This document shows positions 26,142 through 35,956 of a stretch of 64,000 bases of DNA, one piece after another. The DNA comes from an uncultured Deferribacteraceae bacterium (lineage in GTDB: Bacteria > Chrysiogenota > Deferribacteres > Deferribacterales > Mucispirillaceae). The notes under the pieces were generated by a model. That model was not told where the DNA came from. It saw only the letters and a list, made by a program, of their open reading frames with translations, and searched no databases. Every line of letters begins with the position of its first letter. Position 1 is the stretch's first letter. The position numbers and the translations under genes were made by a program. The stretch covers positions 1 to 64,000 of the forward strand of contig CAMRCY010000001.1 in NCBI GenBank assembly GCA_947041165.1. The letters run 5' to 3'.

Positions 26142-27467
26142 TTATTTATATGTTGGTAGAGTGATATCTTTTACTACCATAATATTGAACAAGTATCCTG
26201 GACGTATTGTTAATTCTGGTGCAATGTTTAAATTTTTTCTAACCATTTGTGACATAGTTTCACCTAGGTTTTGACCTAATGATTCTGATATCGCTGATGA
26301 TGAACTTTCTAAATATGATGGAACAAAATTGTTTAATAGATCGCTTTGTGATACGTTTACTCCAGCTACGATTAACGATAACAGTAGTGCGTTTCCAAAA
26401 ATACGTAAGTAATGATTATTGACTTTATCGTTGAAACCAGCTTTACCAGTCATGTCAACTCCTGGCATTGTTTCTATATCCAAGCTTGCACCGTTTGGAA
26501 ACACAAGACGGTTCCAAGCAATAAATAATCTACTCTGACCGTAAGGAACTTCAGAAGCATATGTTCCGACTAACCTAGTGCCTTGCGGGATTAGTAATTG
26601 ATTTCCAGTTGCTGTGTCGTAAACATTATTCCTTACTTGTCCTGTTATTTGTCCTTGAACTGATGAGTTGATTTGGGTTATCAAAGTTGCTGGTATGATT
26701 GAACCTGTTTTAATAGTATATGGATTTGGTGTGTCTACACTATTTTTTAATGTCCATTTATCACCATCATTTGATGAAGACGAGGCATTTGCTTTTGTTA
26801 CAATTAATGATTCTTGCAACTGTTCTTGATAAGATGTTTTACTACTATTCATATCTTTAGGATCTGTTTTAGACACAGTTTCTGAAAAGTTTTTATTAGA
26901 TGAAACTATAGTTGATTCTGATTTGTTTCCACTATAAACACTAATATTTGATTTGAGTGCACTATCTAGTTCATCAATTCTTTTTTGTCTATAAGAGATA
27001 ATTTCATTTGATGTTAAATTAACAGATGTGTATGTGTTGCTTCTATCAATAACGGCAAACTTGTTGGCAAGTATTGATATAGGGATAGGTGTATATAATA
27101 AGTCTAACTCTTTCTTTTTATCATCGTTATTTGTAGACTCAACTCTTGATGAAAAGGGTAGTGATTGATTACTTAAAATCTCTCTAAAATCATCTACTGG
27201 TTTCTCATCATCTTGATTGTTTTGCTTACTTCTTGTTGCTAAGTTTTTTATAAAATCATCATCACTATTGTAAGCATTATCTCTTTCTGCAACAGCTAAA
27301 CTTTCTGTTTTTTGAACAATACTACTTTGTGATTCTGCGCTTAAAATAACTACTAACAGCAGTGTTAGTAGTGCTAATAAAATTAATGCTATAAGTATTT
27401 TTGGTTTACTGTTCAAGCGTTTAGTGCCGTTAAAATTTTCTACGTCTGGATCAAACAAATTTTTCAT
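26142..27467 (-). CDS. trbI: TrbI/VirB10-like channel scaffold
   Basis: 441 residues: cytoplasmic N terminus, one TM helix (about residues 28-46), a long Ser/Asn-rich periplasmic linker and a conserved C-terminal beta-barrel domain (SIIPATLITQINSSVQGQITGQVRNNVYDTATGNQLLIPQGTRLVG), diagnostic of TrbI/VirB10. VirB10-type proteins span both membranes and transmit energy state from the ATPases to the outer-membrane pore. Confidence 0.9.
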   Translation of the reverse strand: MKNLFDPDVENFNGTKRLNSKPKILIALILLALLTLLLVVILSAESQSSIVQKTESLAVAERDNAYNSDDDFIKNLATRSKQNNQDDEKPVDDFREILSNQSLPFSSRVESTNNDDKKKELDLLYTPIPISILANKFAVIDRSNTYTSVNLTSNEIISYRQKRIDELDSALKSNISVYSGNKSESTIVSSNKNFSETVSKTDPKDMNSSKTSYQEQLQESLIVTKANASSSSNDGDKWTLKNSVDTPNPYTIKTGSIIPATLITQINSSVQGQITGQVRNNVYDTATGNQLLIPQGTRLVGTYASEVPYGQSRLFIAWNRLVFPNGASLDIETMPGVDMTGKAGFNDKVNNHYLRIFGNALLLSLIVAGVNVSQSDLLNNFVPSYLESSSSAISESLGQNLGETMSQMVRKNLNIAPELTIRPGYLFNIMVVKDITLPTYK

Positions 27468-27491
27468 ATCATCTCCTCTTTATCTCTATCT

Positions 27492-27953
27492 CTATCTTGC
27501 AGTCCAGCTACCTAATGATTGTGGTAGCTCATCAAGAGAATTTGTCTTATATACTTTTGAATACACTGAGTTGTTACTAAAAAGTTGTAAGCTTATATAA
27601 TATTCCTGACTGTTTTTATCTATTTCATAAATGTAATCAATTGAATAAGATAGTTTGATTTCATTTATTTTAGTTTTAACAGTTGCTAATTCTTCAGGAG
27701 ATATTTCTGATATAGCGTAACCTGTACTTCTGAGCCTGTTTATAAATAGTGTTGCAAATCTATCACCTTTTTTTGTGACAAATATTATTTTATAATGCGC
27801 TGGAGGACGCTGAGTTTTTAAGAAAGATATACTTTCGTGAATAAAATATTCTTTATAAATATCGTTTTCATAAGTGTATAAGTTATATCCTGGTGTATTT
27901 TTAGGTGCACAACTTGATGTTATAATAAATATCAATATTAATAGTTTTTTCAT
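27492..27953 (-). CDS. trbH: TrbH/VirB7-like lipoprotein
   Basis: 153 residues with a lipoprotein signal (lipobox ITSSC, C15) followed by a short helix-beta domain. TrbH is the outer-membrane lipoprotein of P-type systems and lies between trbG and trbI, as here. Sequence conservation in this family is low, so the call depends on position and lipobox. Coupled to trbG by adjacent stop and start. Confidence 0.7.
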   Translation of the reverse strand: MKKLLILIFIITSSCAPKNTPGYNLYTYENDIYKEYFIHESISFLKTQRPPAHYKIIFVTKKGDRFATLFINRLRSTGYAISEISPEELATVKTKINEIKLSYSIDYIYEIDKNSQEYYISLQLFSNNSVYSKVYKTNSLDELPQSLGSWTAR

Positions 27954-28817
27954 TTATTGATCCTTGATAATACGTATTTTTTCTTGCTTAGATCCAATTC
28001 CTGATATTAAAATTGCTTCATCAAATATAGCGTCTACAATAAACCTATTGTTTTGTAATCTATAGTTAACAAGCACTGGATCAGAGCTATCTTTTTGTAT
28101 TAATAGTAATGTTGGCATATTATCGTTTCTCACATCTTCAGACATTTCTATTATTGTTTTTAATCCATCGTTATAAACTCTTGCAGGTTTAAATTTTGCA
28201 GATCCTTTTATACGATATCCAAAATCTAAGTTACTTAAATATTCACCAGTTTCTAAAGTTTCCATTGATCTATTTACTTCTTGCTCCTTTTTTAAACCTT
28301 CGATTTTTTTATTTAAAACATCAGGGTAGAAGAATTTTACCATCGGGTAGTACTCTGTTTTATGCGATGTTAGTTTCATATGATATGTTCTTTTATTTGT
28401 TCCAACAATTAGTGATGTAGTTAAGTTTACATCTTTAGGTTTTATAATCAGGTGAGTGATATTTCCATACTCGCTACCTGTATATGACGGCTCAACAGAC
28501 CATCTTGAAGAGTCTCCAATATGTACGTTATAAATCGTTTCACCAGGTTGCAATTGGATATCGGTTACTTGTAATACAGCACATAATATTTGTGGCTGTG
28601 TTAATCCATAAATTATTTCTACTTCACCATTTTCACCAATTGTCATAGGGGAGGGGCGTTTACCGTTACGCCATGCATCAATTATTTTAAGTCCGTTGCG
28701 TTCAGATGTTGTTAAGTTTGGATTTTTAACAACGCTCATGTAATCATTAACAACATCAGCAGATATATTAAATGCAGTGAGTTGTATAATCCCGATTGTT
28801 AGTAATATTTTTTTCAT
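27954..28817 (-). CDS. trbG: TrbG/VirB9-like outer-membrane complex protein
   Basis: 287 residues with a signal peptide. Contains the VirB9 pattern LQPGETIYNVHIGDSSRWSVEP, a middle region TSLIVGTNKRTYHMKLTSH and a C-terminal RPVRVYNDGxKTIIEM-like stretch (KFKPARVYNDGLKTIIEM). It forms the outer-membrane core ring with TrbH and TrbI. Confidence 0.88.
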   Translation of the reverse strand: MKKILLTIGIIQLTAFNISADVVNDYMSVVKNPNLTTSERNGLKIIDAWRNGKRPSPMTIGENGEVEIIYGLTQPQILCAVLQVTDIQLQPGETIYNVHIGDSSRWSVEPSYTGSEYGNITHLIIKPKDVNLTTSLIVGTNKRTYHMKLTSHKTEYYPMVKFFYPDVLNKKIEGLKKEQEVNRSMETLETGEYLSNLDFGYRIKGSAKFKPARVYNDGLKTIIEMSEDVRNDNMPTLLLIQKDSSDPVLVNYRLQNNRFIVDAIFDEAILISGIGSKQEKIRIIKDQ

Positions 28818-28825
28818 AGCCTACC

Positions 28826-29560
28826 TTATGTTTTTAATTCTGATATATTAAAATCTCTTATAAATATCCCTAATGGATTTTTTATTAAATCATCAATATT
28901 GTCGTTAGCAGTTTCTACTAGATAGATTGTAATTAACGATCTATATGTTTTTATATCTATCATTGTACCCATTTTGTTATAGATCTTTTCTGTCCAATCT
29001 ACCTGATATGTTGTGTCAGTATTTGCAACAAGAGATAGGATTTGAATATCTACAGTAACTTCTTTTGAACGCTCAAATGGGTTAGTTTTTTGATCACCAT
29101 AGTATGCATTAACTTTGTTAATAGCAGGCTCGCCTTTACGTAGTGATGAATAAACTTTAAACACAATCGCACGCTGGAGAGTGTTATCAAATGTTACTAT
29201 TCTTAATCCATTTATAAACTCAGCAACTTTTGCTCTAATTATTCTCGTGTCTTTAACAGTGCCAACTTCCATAGGCTTTATAACAACAGTTTCGCCTAAT
29301 TTATTGACTTCAACGATATAAGGAACGTATTTAGCTTTTGCACCAAAATGTATTATTCCAGCCACTGATGCCAATGCGATAAATAATGAAATAAATGTAA
29401 TTAGTTGCCAGATCCTAAATTTATGATGCATCTCTGCTATTTTTGAATTCCATATATTTTTAGAATTCAGTAGGGGATGTTCATCTAAATATTTATCATT
29501 GTTCATGTTTTTTAACCGAACATTTAATGATGTTTCTTTAAATTTTTTTAATATATCCAT
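28826..29560 (-). CDS. trbF: TrbF/VirB8-like assembly factor
   Basis: 244 residues from ATG 29560, which has an AAGGAA Shine-Dalgarno sequence and follows the TrbE stop by one base. The frame extends upstream within trbE but without a site. One TM helix (about 49-70) and a periplasmic NTF2-like domain with VPYIVEVNKLGETV and YQVDWTEKIYNKMG motifs. VirB8-type proteins nucleate the T4SS channel. Confidence 0.85.
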   Translation of the reverse strand: MDILKKFKETSLNVRLKNMNNDKYLDEHPLLNSKNIWNSKIAEMHHKFRIWQLITFISLFIALASVAGIIHFGAKAKYVPYIVEVNKLGETVVIKPMEVGTVKDTRIIRAKVAEFINGLRIVTFDNTLQRAIVFKVYSSLRKGEPAINKVNAYYGDQKTNPFERSKEVTVDIQILSLVANTDTTYQVDWTEKIYNKMGTMIDIKTYRSLITIYLVETANDNIDDLIKNPLGIFIRDFNISELKT

Positions 29561-29561
29561 C

Positions 29562-32141
29562 TTAGTTATTCCTTTCATAGAGTTGTAAATAATCATCTAT
29601 GTTTATGTTTCTATCTAATAAATAATGTTTGTACCAATCGACATTATATTTTTCTATATAGCTTTTAATTGCTTTCACTTCAGGTTGACTACTAACTGCA
29701 ACAAATGATAACGCTAGAACACCAAGAGATAATTCAAACAATCTTGCTCCTTCGTTTGTATAGTGATAGTAATGTTTTTTAGGTATCGCTTTAGAAATTA
29801 TTCTTATTTGCTGTTCATTTAAACCGAATTTTTCATAAATTTTTGAAAACTCACTTTTTAAAGCTGATGCATTAGGTAAAAATATTTTAGATGATGTTGA
29901 TATGATTAACTCGGTTAATAAATTCTCAGCACTTGCCATATCATTTATATTTTGAGTAGCGAGGATAACGCTACAGTTACGTTTTCTAAAAATCTTTAAC
30001 CACTCAATTATTTGTTTCGCAAATACAGGGTTTTTAAAAGCAACCCATGCTTCATCCACAGCAACAAATGCAGGTTGACCTTCAAGCATTAGATCTATTC
30101 TTCTAAAAAGATAATCAAAAATTAATAACTTAATTTTATCATCTAGATTAAGTAGTTTTTCTATTTCAAATGTACAGAATGTTGATAGTTCTAAATTATC
30201 TTTAACAGCAGATATGTATCCACCATATGCACCATTAACATCGTAAAGAGATAACACCTCTTGCAGATTTATATTGTTGTAATGTAGCTGAGATATAAAA
30301 TCAGTTATAGAGTGCTTATAATTTGGGAATTGAATTTTTTGATCGTAAAGAGATCTAAGTGCATCAGATATAGCTGAAGTTATTGCGTAGTTTATAGCAA
30401 TTCCATTTAACGATAATAGACGCTCAATAAATCCCACTAACCATTGCCTGTCTTCCATCGTGTCGATATAGTTGAAAGGTGCAAAATTTAATCCACTATT
30501 TATATCAGAACCTAGTTCAAAGTGATTACCATTCACAGCTTTTGTTAATGCAAACATAGACATACCTTTATCAAAAACAAAAACACTTGCATTATCATAT
30601 CTAAATGCTTGTGCTACAATCATTGCTAATAATGTTGATTTACCAGCACCTGTTGGTCCTACGATTAATGTATGTCCAACATCATCAACATGTAAATTTA
30701 AATGATACGGAGTATTTCCTGCTGTAACACACTCTATTAATGCAGGAGAATCTTTAGTGTATTTATCACATGGTGCATTCTCTTTTCCTGTATAAACTGT
30801 ATGCTTAGGTATTAAATCACCTAGGTTTAGTGATGATAGAAAAAACCTTCTAACATTCTCAGTGTTATGTCCAGGCAATGTTCCAAGATAAGCTTCAAAA
30901 CAGTTTATAGTTTCAATTCTTGCGTTAAAGCCTAGCGATGATATTATCTTTTTTAGCTCCATACTATGTTCATCTAGCTTCACTCTATCGCTATCCATGA
31001 GTACAATATTTGCTGTGTAATATCCGAAACTTGCATTGTCTGATTTCTGTAATGTAATTCCTTCTATTGCATCATTAGTCATTTCAATTGCATCAAAATT
31101 AGTATTAGCATCGCTTTGTGGTTGGCTTAAAACAACAGACATTAAGCCTCGTTGTTTCTGTTGCCATTTCTTTTGTATCTTCTCTAACTGTTTCTCTGCA
31201 TTATATTTATCTATACAAATAAATCTTGTAGAGAAGCGTGATATGATCGGTAAGTCAGATAATTTATTCAAAATAGTTGGATAGCTTTCAGCAGGAAAAC
31301 CATCAATTGCAATACATGAAATAAACTTGTCGCCAATTTTAGGAGTTATACCTGTCATTAAATCTTCGCCACCGATCAATAAATCAATTGCAATCGGAAA
31401 CTTAGGTAATGCGATAGGTTGTGATTTGCCGGTGATACAGTAATGTAGGAACTCTAGTTGTGTGTCAAAATTATGAGCAGTACCATCTTCAAAAATATAC
31501 TCATTAGAACCCAGTCGTTCAATTGTGAAAATAATTGATAAAATTGATAAAAAATTCTCAATCTTTTGCTTAAATGTATTTAAATTCTTTTGATACACCG
31601 ATTGTTTGATCAAATTATGATCGTCATACATCATATCAATTAATTTAGTTTCAGCTTGTAGTGGGGGAGTGTATGTCAATGTGATCATATTGGTTGCTTT
31701 AAACATCACCCCTCTGCTTTCAAATAGACGACGACGCTCTTCATCCATAGCAAATGATATATCATTAGGGAAAAATGATGCTGAACGATCTGGATATACT
31801 AATGTTTCTGAACGTATTGCATCAAAATTTATACTCCAACCTGTGCCCAACTCTGAAATAGCTTTGCTAATTCTTGTTGTAGAGGTAATAAGTTCATCCT
31901 CGCTTAATAAAGATAAATCTTCGCCTTTGTATGTAAATGTACTTAGTAACGATCCATTTTTAAGCAGTATAATACCGTCTTCAATTATAGAAGCATATTG
32001 TAGCAAGTCAGATACACCTTCACTAATTCGCTTACTAAATTTAGCTTTGAAGAAATTGTTGATATCGAATAGTCTTGCAAATAATGCAATAGTTATGATA
32101 AGCCATAATATAGCGGCTGCAAAGATGACCATATAAAACAT
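29562..32141 (-). CDS. trbE: TrbE/VirB4-like T4SS ATPase
   Basis: 859 residues: N-terminal membrane segment (about 1-25), a large VirB4 N-terminal domain and a C-terminal ATPase with Walker A GPTGAGKST (495-503) and a Walker B-like AFVAVDEAW. The conserved RNCSVILATQNINDM segment follows. VirB4 ATPases power pilus assembly and channel function; this is the best T4SS marker in the window. Length agrees with RP4 TrbE (852). Confidence 0.95.
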   Translation of the reverse strand: MFYMVIFAAAILWLIITIALFARLFDINNFFKAKFSKRISEGVSDLLQYASIIEDGIILLKNGSLLSTFTYKGEDLSLLSEDELITSTTRISKAISELGTGWSINFDAIRSETLVYPDRSASFFPNDISFAMDEERRRLFESRGVMFKATNMITLTYTPPLQAETKLIDMMYDDHNLIKQSVYQKNLNTFKQKIENFLSILSIIFTIERLGSNEYIFEDGTAHNFDTQLEFLHYCITGKSQPIALPKFPIAIDLLIGGEDLMTGITPKIGDKFISCIAIDGFPAESYPTILNKLSDLPIISRFSTRFICIDKYNAEKQLEKIQKKWQQKQRGLMSVVLSQPQSDANTNFDAIEMTNDAIEGITLQKSDNASFGYYTANIVLMDSDRVKLDEHSMELKKIISSLGFNARIETINCFEAYLGTLPGHNTENVRRFFLSSLNLGDLIPKHTVYTGKENAPCDKYTKDSPALIECVTAGNTPYHLNLHVDDVGHTLIVGPTGAGKSTLLAMIVAQAFRYDNASVFVFDKGMSMFALTKAVNGNHFELGSDINSGLNFAPFNYIDTMEDRQWLVGFIERLLSLNGIAINYAITSAISDALRSLYDQKIQFPNYKHSITDFISQLHYNNINLQEVLSLYDVNGAYGGYISAVKDNLELSTFCTFEIEKLLNLDDKIKLLIFDYLFRRIDLMLEGQPAFVAVDEAWVAFKNPVFAKQIIEWLKIFRKRNCSVILATQNINDMASAENLLTELIISTSSKIFLPNASALKSEFSKIYEKFGLNEQQIRIISKAIPKKHYYHYTNEGARLFELSLGVLALSFVAVSSQPEVKAIKSYIEKYNVDWYKHYLLDRNINIDDYLQLYERNN

Positions 32142-32152
32142 GTTTTTATCCT

Positions 32153-32440
32153 TTACTTATATATACGTCGTGAGTTGCAAAAGAATGATGATTTAGCGAG
32201 ATAGGAGATGTTATATTTAATATGGCGAACATATACATGACGCATCAAAGGATCTGATTTTGCCATTAATCTGAAAAAATGCACAATTACTACCCATATT
32301 AAAGTTGATGTAGCAACGATTATTAGTGAAAATGAATAAACTGCGACAATTACACACGTAAACGCTGTTATTAATGTAAGCTCTCTATCTGCACCCATAA
32401 AGAGTACAGGTCGCCACCCGAATTTAAATATCTTGTTCAT
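32153..32440 (-). CDS. trbD: TrbD/VirB3-like inner-membrane protein
   Basis: 95 residues with a KFGWRPVLFMGADRELTL motif typical of TrbD/VirB3 followed by two closely spaced TM helices (about residues 22-58). It lies between trbC and trbE as in RP4, and its start overlaps the trbC end by 17 bases. Confidence 0.85.
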   Translation of the reverse strand: MNKIFKFGWRPVLFMGADRELTLITAFTCVIVAVYSFSLIIVATSTLIWVVIVHFFRLMAKSDPLMRHVYVRHIKYNISYLAKSSFFCNSRRIYK

Positions 32441-32807
32441 TTTCTATAGTTGTCAAAATTTTATCGGATAAAATTTCTTCACTTAATATAATCTCAATTC
32501 CTGATGAAGCGCCAAACCATTTATCCATTATTGTGTTTCCACCAAGCATTACACCAATTGAGAAACAAACCCCAACCAATGCCTTTGCCATACCAGATAA
32601 ATCACTGCCGAATACGAACATTGCAGCTGTTATGAATAAAGCTATGACTCCAACTGAAGTCCCAACAGGACCTGCTAAAGATGTTTTTAACTTTAATAAC
32701 GCTGATTCATAAGGCATATCAGATGAAGCTGCAAATAATTGATCATTAAATAATAATACTCCAAATAAAATAAGGAGACTTACTGTCACTAATTGTTTCT
32801 TACGCAT
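32424..32807 (-). CDS. trbC: TrbC/VirB2-like propilin
   Basis: 127 residues: a signal peptide ending near LFA-AS, two hydrophobic helices (about 50-70 and 76-96) and a hydrophilic C-terminal tail to be trimmed. In RP4 such propilin is cut and cyclised by TraF; that peptidase is encoded at 19661-20203. The GGNTIMDKWFG region lies where RP4 TrbC is cut at the C terminus. The cyclisation is inferred from family knowledge. Confidence 0.85.
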   Translation of the reverse strand: MRKKQLVTVSLLILFGVLLFNDQLFAASSDMPYESALLKLKTSLAGPVGTSVGVIALFITAAMFVFGSDLSGMAKALVGVCFSIGVMLGGNTIMDKWFGASSGIEIILSEEILSDKILTTIENEQDI

Positions 32808-32821
32808 TTTTATTATCCTTT

Positions 32822-33793
32822 TTAAATATATTTAAAGACGTAGCTGTTTTTAATTTGATCAAAACCATCTAACTCTATAATTTCTTCTACTTTTCTCTCT
32901 GAACCAACTTTACGAATATTCACAATTATATTTATTGCGTTACATATAACTGATTTTATATCTTTTGGTGCATATTCATGACGAGTTACCAATCCTTCAA
33001 TTCTGTCAAGTGCTTGAGATGCATTATTTGCATGCACTGTTGAGATGCCACCTGCATGACCTGTTGACCACGCATCGAGTAAATCAAGTGCTGCTTTATC
33101 CCTAACTTCGCCAATTATTATTCTATCAGGTCTCATTCTTAATGTTGTTTTTAGCAAGTCGCTCATTGATACTTCTTTTGAGGTATGGTACAAAATGGAG
33201 TTCTCTGCCTTGCATTGAATCTCTCCAGTATCCTCAATAATAACAATTCTTTCGTTCTTTGCGATTTTACTCATATGATCGATACATGCATTCACCAATG
33301 TGGTTTTTCCTGAAGATGTGCCACCGACAATAACAATATTTTTATGATCTGCTATAGCTTTTTTAATTAAATCAACCTGTTTAGAAGTTATTACGCCTTT
33401 CTCTAAATAGTCCTCTAGCGTAAAAACTAATGAAGCTTTTTTTCTTAATGCAAATGTTGGAGCAGAAACGATTGGTGCTATTTGTCCAGCAAATCGGGAG
33501 CGATCAAGTGGAAACTCTCCCTCAATAATTGGATTTTCTTTAGAAAGGGTTTGACCTAACATAGTCGCTATAGTGTTTAGAGCAATTCGGCTATTGTACA
33601 TAGAGATAGAACCGATTTTCGACATTCCAACGCTTAGCTCATCAACCCATAGATCGCCGTTGCTATTCAACATCACTTCTATTATTTTAGGGTTTCTTAA
33701 AGCTTTTAAAAAATCTTCACCTAAAGATCTTTCTAGACTTTCAATCTGTCTGATTGTTTCTTCCCTAATTATTTCAATATTAAAACTTTTCAT
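32822..33793 (-). CDS. trbB: TrbB/VirB11-like secretion ATPase
   Basis: 323 residues from ATG 33793 with an AAGGTG Shine-Dalgarno sequence; a longer frame to 33889 would cover the promoter. Walker A GGTSSGKT (157-164), Asp box IIEDTGEI (185-192), Walker B RIIIGEVR (224-231), His box GGISTVHANNA. VirB11-type hexamers switch the system between pilus building and DNA transfer. First gene of the trb operon, right behind a consensus promoter. Confidence 0.93.
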   Translation of the reverse strand: MKSFNIEIIREETIRQIESLERSLGEDFLKALRNPKIIEVMLNSNGDLWVDELSVGMSKIGSISMYNSRIALNTIATMLGQTLSKENPIIEGEFPLDRSRFAGQIAPIVSAPTFALRKKASLVFTLEDYLEKGVITSKQVDLIKKAIADHKNIVIVGGTSSGKTTLVNACIDHMSKIAKNERIVIIEDTGEIQCKAENSILYHTSKEVSMSDLLKTTLRMRPDRIIIGEVRDKAALDLLDAWSTGHAGGISTVHANNASQALDRIEGLVTRHEYAPKDIKSVICNAINIIVNIRKVGSERKVEEIIELDGFDQIKNSYVFKYI

Positions 33794-33860
33794 TTTACAC
33801 CTTGTGAAAACAAATATTTGTATATTGCATATTAACAAACTGTGTATCTCTATTGATTTA

Positions 33861-33906
33861 TATATAGGGGTTTTTTCTTGTGTTGTCAATTAAAAGTTGA
33901 TATAAT
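33861..33906. promoter_or_regulatory. Back-to-back divergent promoters of trb operon and korA-like gene
   Basis: Minus strand: TTGACA (33884-33889), 17-base spacer, TATATA (33861-33866), driving trbB. Plus strand: TTGTGT (33878-33883), 17-base spacer, TATAAT (33901-33906), driving the KorA-like gene. The two -35 hexamers touch, so two polymerases cannot bind at once. The plus promoter's expected start is at or next to the ATG at 33914, suggesting a leaderless or near-leaderless mRNA. An imperfect inverted repeat TCAATTAAAAGTTGA (33886-33900) inside is a candidate operator. Confidence 0.7.
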
Positions 33907-33913
33907 ATGATTT

Positions 33914-34270
33914 ATGAAAACTATCAGTGTTGCTAATATTACTGTGACAGAACTAGATGATTTTTTCTCTATAAAAAGATATTCAACACAAACTGAAAAT
34001 GCTATCAAAGCTTTATTTATTGATGGGATAAAGCAAGTTAATCTTGCTGCTATTTTAGAGATTTCACCGCAACGAATTAATAACATTAAGAATCAGTTTT
34101 TAGATGATTTTTTTGACAGTTATGAATACGTAAGGTTTGAAGCTGCATTGCCAATCAGTCAAATAAAAGACCTTAAAGAGTTTCAGGAAAAGTGTAAATA
34201 TTTTCAGGTTAAAACAAAATTACTCACTCCATCGCGTAGAAGTTTTAACGATGTTGAAAAATCATTTTAG
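33914..34270 (+). CDS. KorA/TrfB-like transcriptional repressor
   Basis: 118 residues. The helix-turn-helix (AIKALFIDGIKQVNLAAILEISPQRINNIKNQF, HTH about 41-61) matches the KorA/TrfB DNA-binding domain of IncP plasmids. It lies divergent to trbB with overlapping promoters, the place for an autoregulated repressor of the trb operon. The C-terminal half has no recognised motif and is unlike the KorA dimerisation region. Operator preference is unknown. Confidence 0.7.
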   Translation: MKTISVANITVTELDDFFSIKRYSTQTENAIKALFIDGIKQVNLAAILEISPQRINNIKNQFLDDFFDSYEYVRFEAALPISQIKDLKEFQEKCKYFQVKTKLLTPSRRSFNDVEKSF

Positions 34271-35017
34271 TGGTTTCAAAGATTAATGTTTAAGTAAGTG
34301 TCTTGCTTAAATTATTAATAGTGATAATTTAAAATTACTAATTATTAACTATAGAAGATCAGAAAAAGTACAGTCTAAAAGTTGATATTTTAATCGATTT
34401 TATTTACTAGTCTAACTATATCTAATCTAAAAAAAGGATATTTTATATATATAAATCAATGGTTATTTCTTTAAGAAAATGATACTGTTGTTTTAGCAGT
34501 TACAATAAATATTGTAGATATTTAGTTGATATATTTTTTCAAATTTCAAATATTAAAAATATTAATTATTTAAATATGTGACTTGATTTTTAATATATTT
34601 ACATCATTATATTTATCATATAAATTTATTTATTCTTAATAGATATCACAATAATATTCAAAGTTAATCTCATCGATGTTACATATGTTTATTATTTTTT
34701 GTTTATAAAAAAGATTATAATTTGTAATTTAGTTAGCTCTAATTATTTAGTTTATAAGAGATGAAGGTGACTGCAATATATATCTATATATTTCAATATA
34801 TGTAGTAACTATTTAATATTTTTATGTCTATTATTTTATAAAATAATATCTTAAATAAATAGCGTTAATCACTCTCTAAAGCGAGTGAAGTTTCATAAAA
34901 TAAATCTCTCTTGAATTGGTTTTTTTATGAGAAAATTTTGCTACAAATATTCTTTTAAAAACATTTTTTTTCTTAAAATTATTTTCAGAAAAAGTGTTTT
35001 GAAAAAAAATATATTCG
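34271..35017. other. Very AT-rich gap with terminator-like hairpin
   Basis: 747 bases without a supported gene. TTTAAGTAAG and CTTGCTTAAA (34289-34298 with 34302-34311) form a 10-bp stem with one G-T wobble just behind the korA-like gene and probably end its transcript. A TCACTC/GAGTGA stem lies near 34870-34888. The base composition before a ParB/KorB gene would suit an origin or centromere region, but I found no iterons. Confidence 0.4.
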
Positions 35018-35956
35018 ATGGAATTAATTCAAGCTATAAGGATGAAAGACAATATGAAAGAGCTAGATAATTTGATTTCAAACAAATCAAAATCAATTAT
35101 TAATGAAAATTTTAAAGTTATAAATCTTGATAAAATTAAAGTTGATCATAGTCAACCAAGAAAAAAGTTTGATGAGAATTCTCTACAAGAGCTTGCAAGC
35201 TCTATATCTTTATATGGAGTGATGATGCCTATTGTGGTGTCTGAAATCGATCATGATAGATATGTTGTGAGGCAAGGGGAGAGAAGGTATCGAGCGAGCC
35301 TTCTTGCGGGTATGCATGATATACCAGCCATTGTTGATAGAGACAAAAACAATGTTCTGGAAAAACAGTTAATAGAAAATATTGCAAGAGAAAATCTTTC
35401 AATGGTAGAGATTGCTAATGCAATAAAATATTTAGTAGAATATAAAAAAATAAAAAAGATAGATATCGCAAAATCACTTGCTAAGAGCAATGCGTTTGTT
35501 TCAAACTATTATGCGTTTGCTACTTTTGATCATCCATTAAAGGATATTATATTAGATAAAACTCAAGATTTGATTATAATTATAGAGTTAAAAAGATTGT
35601 TAGAAAACTCAAATGATGTAATTTTTAAAAGAGTAGAGGATTTTATTAGTAAAAGTGAAAGTATTAACCGTCATAGTTTGAATAATTTAAAACTCTCTTT
35701 AGATTACTATATCGATAGTGATAGTGGTCGTGAAACAATAGATTATAATAATGATGTATTACAAATCAAACATGGTGGTGATAACAATTATGATTTTATA
35801 ACACCAGTTGAAGAAACTCAGTCTATGCAAAATAAAAATAGTTATTCAGTTAATGTTGATTTGGTAAAAGTATTAGGATTTCTTAATAAAATATTGCCTG
35901 ATAAAATCAGGGAAGCCACTATTAAAAAAGTTGAAAAAAAGTTTGGCGCTAAATAA
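35018..35956 (+). CDS. ParB/KorB-like DNA-binding protein
   Basis: 312 residues. It has the ParB nuclease-like/CTPase N-domain with VDHSQPRKKFDENSLQELA and the GERRYRA box (87-93), then a ParB-type HTH (KKIDIAKSLAKSNAFVSNYYAF). With the KorA-like gene next door it is likely a KorB analogue, which in IncP plasmids both segregates the plasmid and silences operons. No ParA/IncC gene is visible. Starts at 35042 or 35054 are also possible; no good Shine-Dalgarno sequence marks the choice. Confidence 0.8.
   Translation: MELIQAIRMKDNMKELDNLISNKSKSIINENFKVINLDKIKVDHSQPRKKFDENSLQELASSISLYGVMMPIVVSEIDHDRYVVRQGERRYRASLLAGMHDIPAIVDRDKNNVLEKQLIENIARENLSMVEIANAIKYLVEYKKIKKIDIAKSLAKSNAFVSNYYAFATFDHPLKDIILDKTQDLIIIIELKRLLENSNDVIFKRVEDFISKSESINRHSLNNLKLSLDYYIDSDSGRETIDYNNDVLQIKHGGDNNYDFITPVEETQSMQNKNSYSVNVDLVKVLGFLNKILPDKIREATIKKVEKKFGAK

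Noticed and set aside
34271-35017. Plasmid origin (oriV) in the AT-rich gap before the KorB-like gene
   Set aside because: No iterons, DnaA boxes in order or Rep gene could be seen; AT-richness alone is not evidence.
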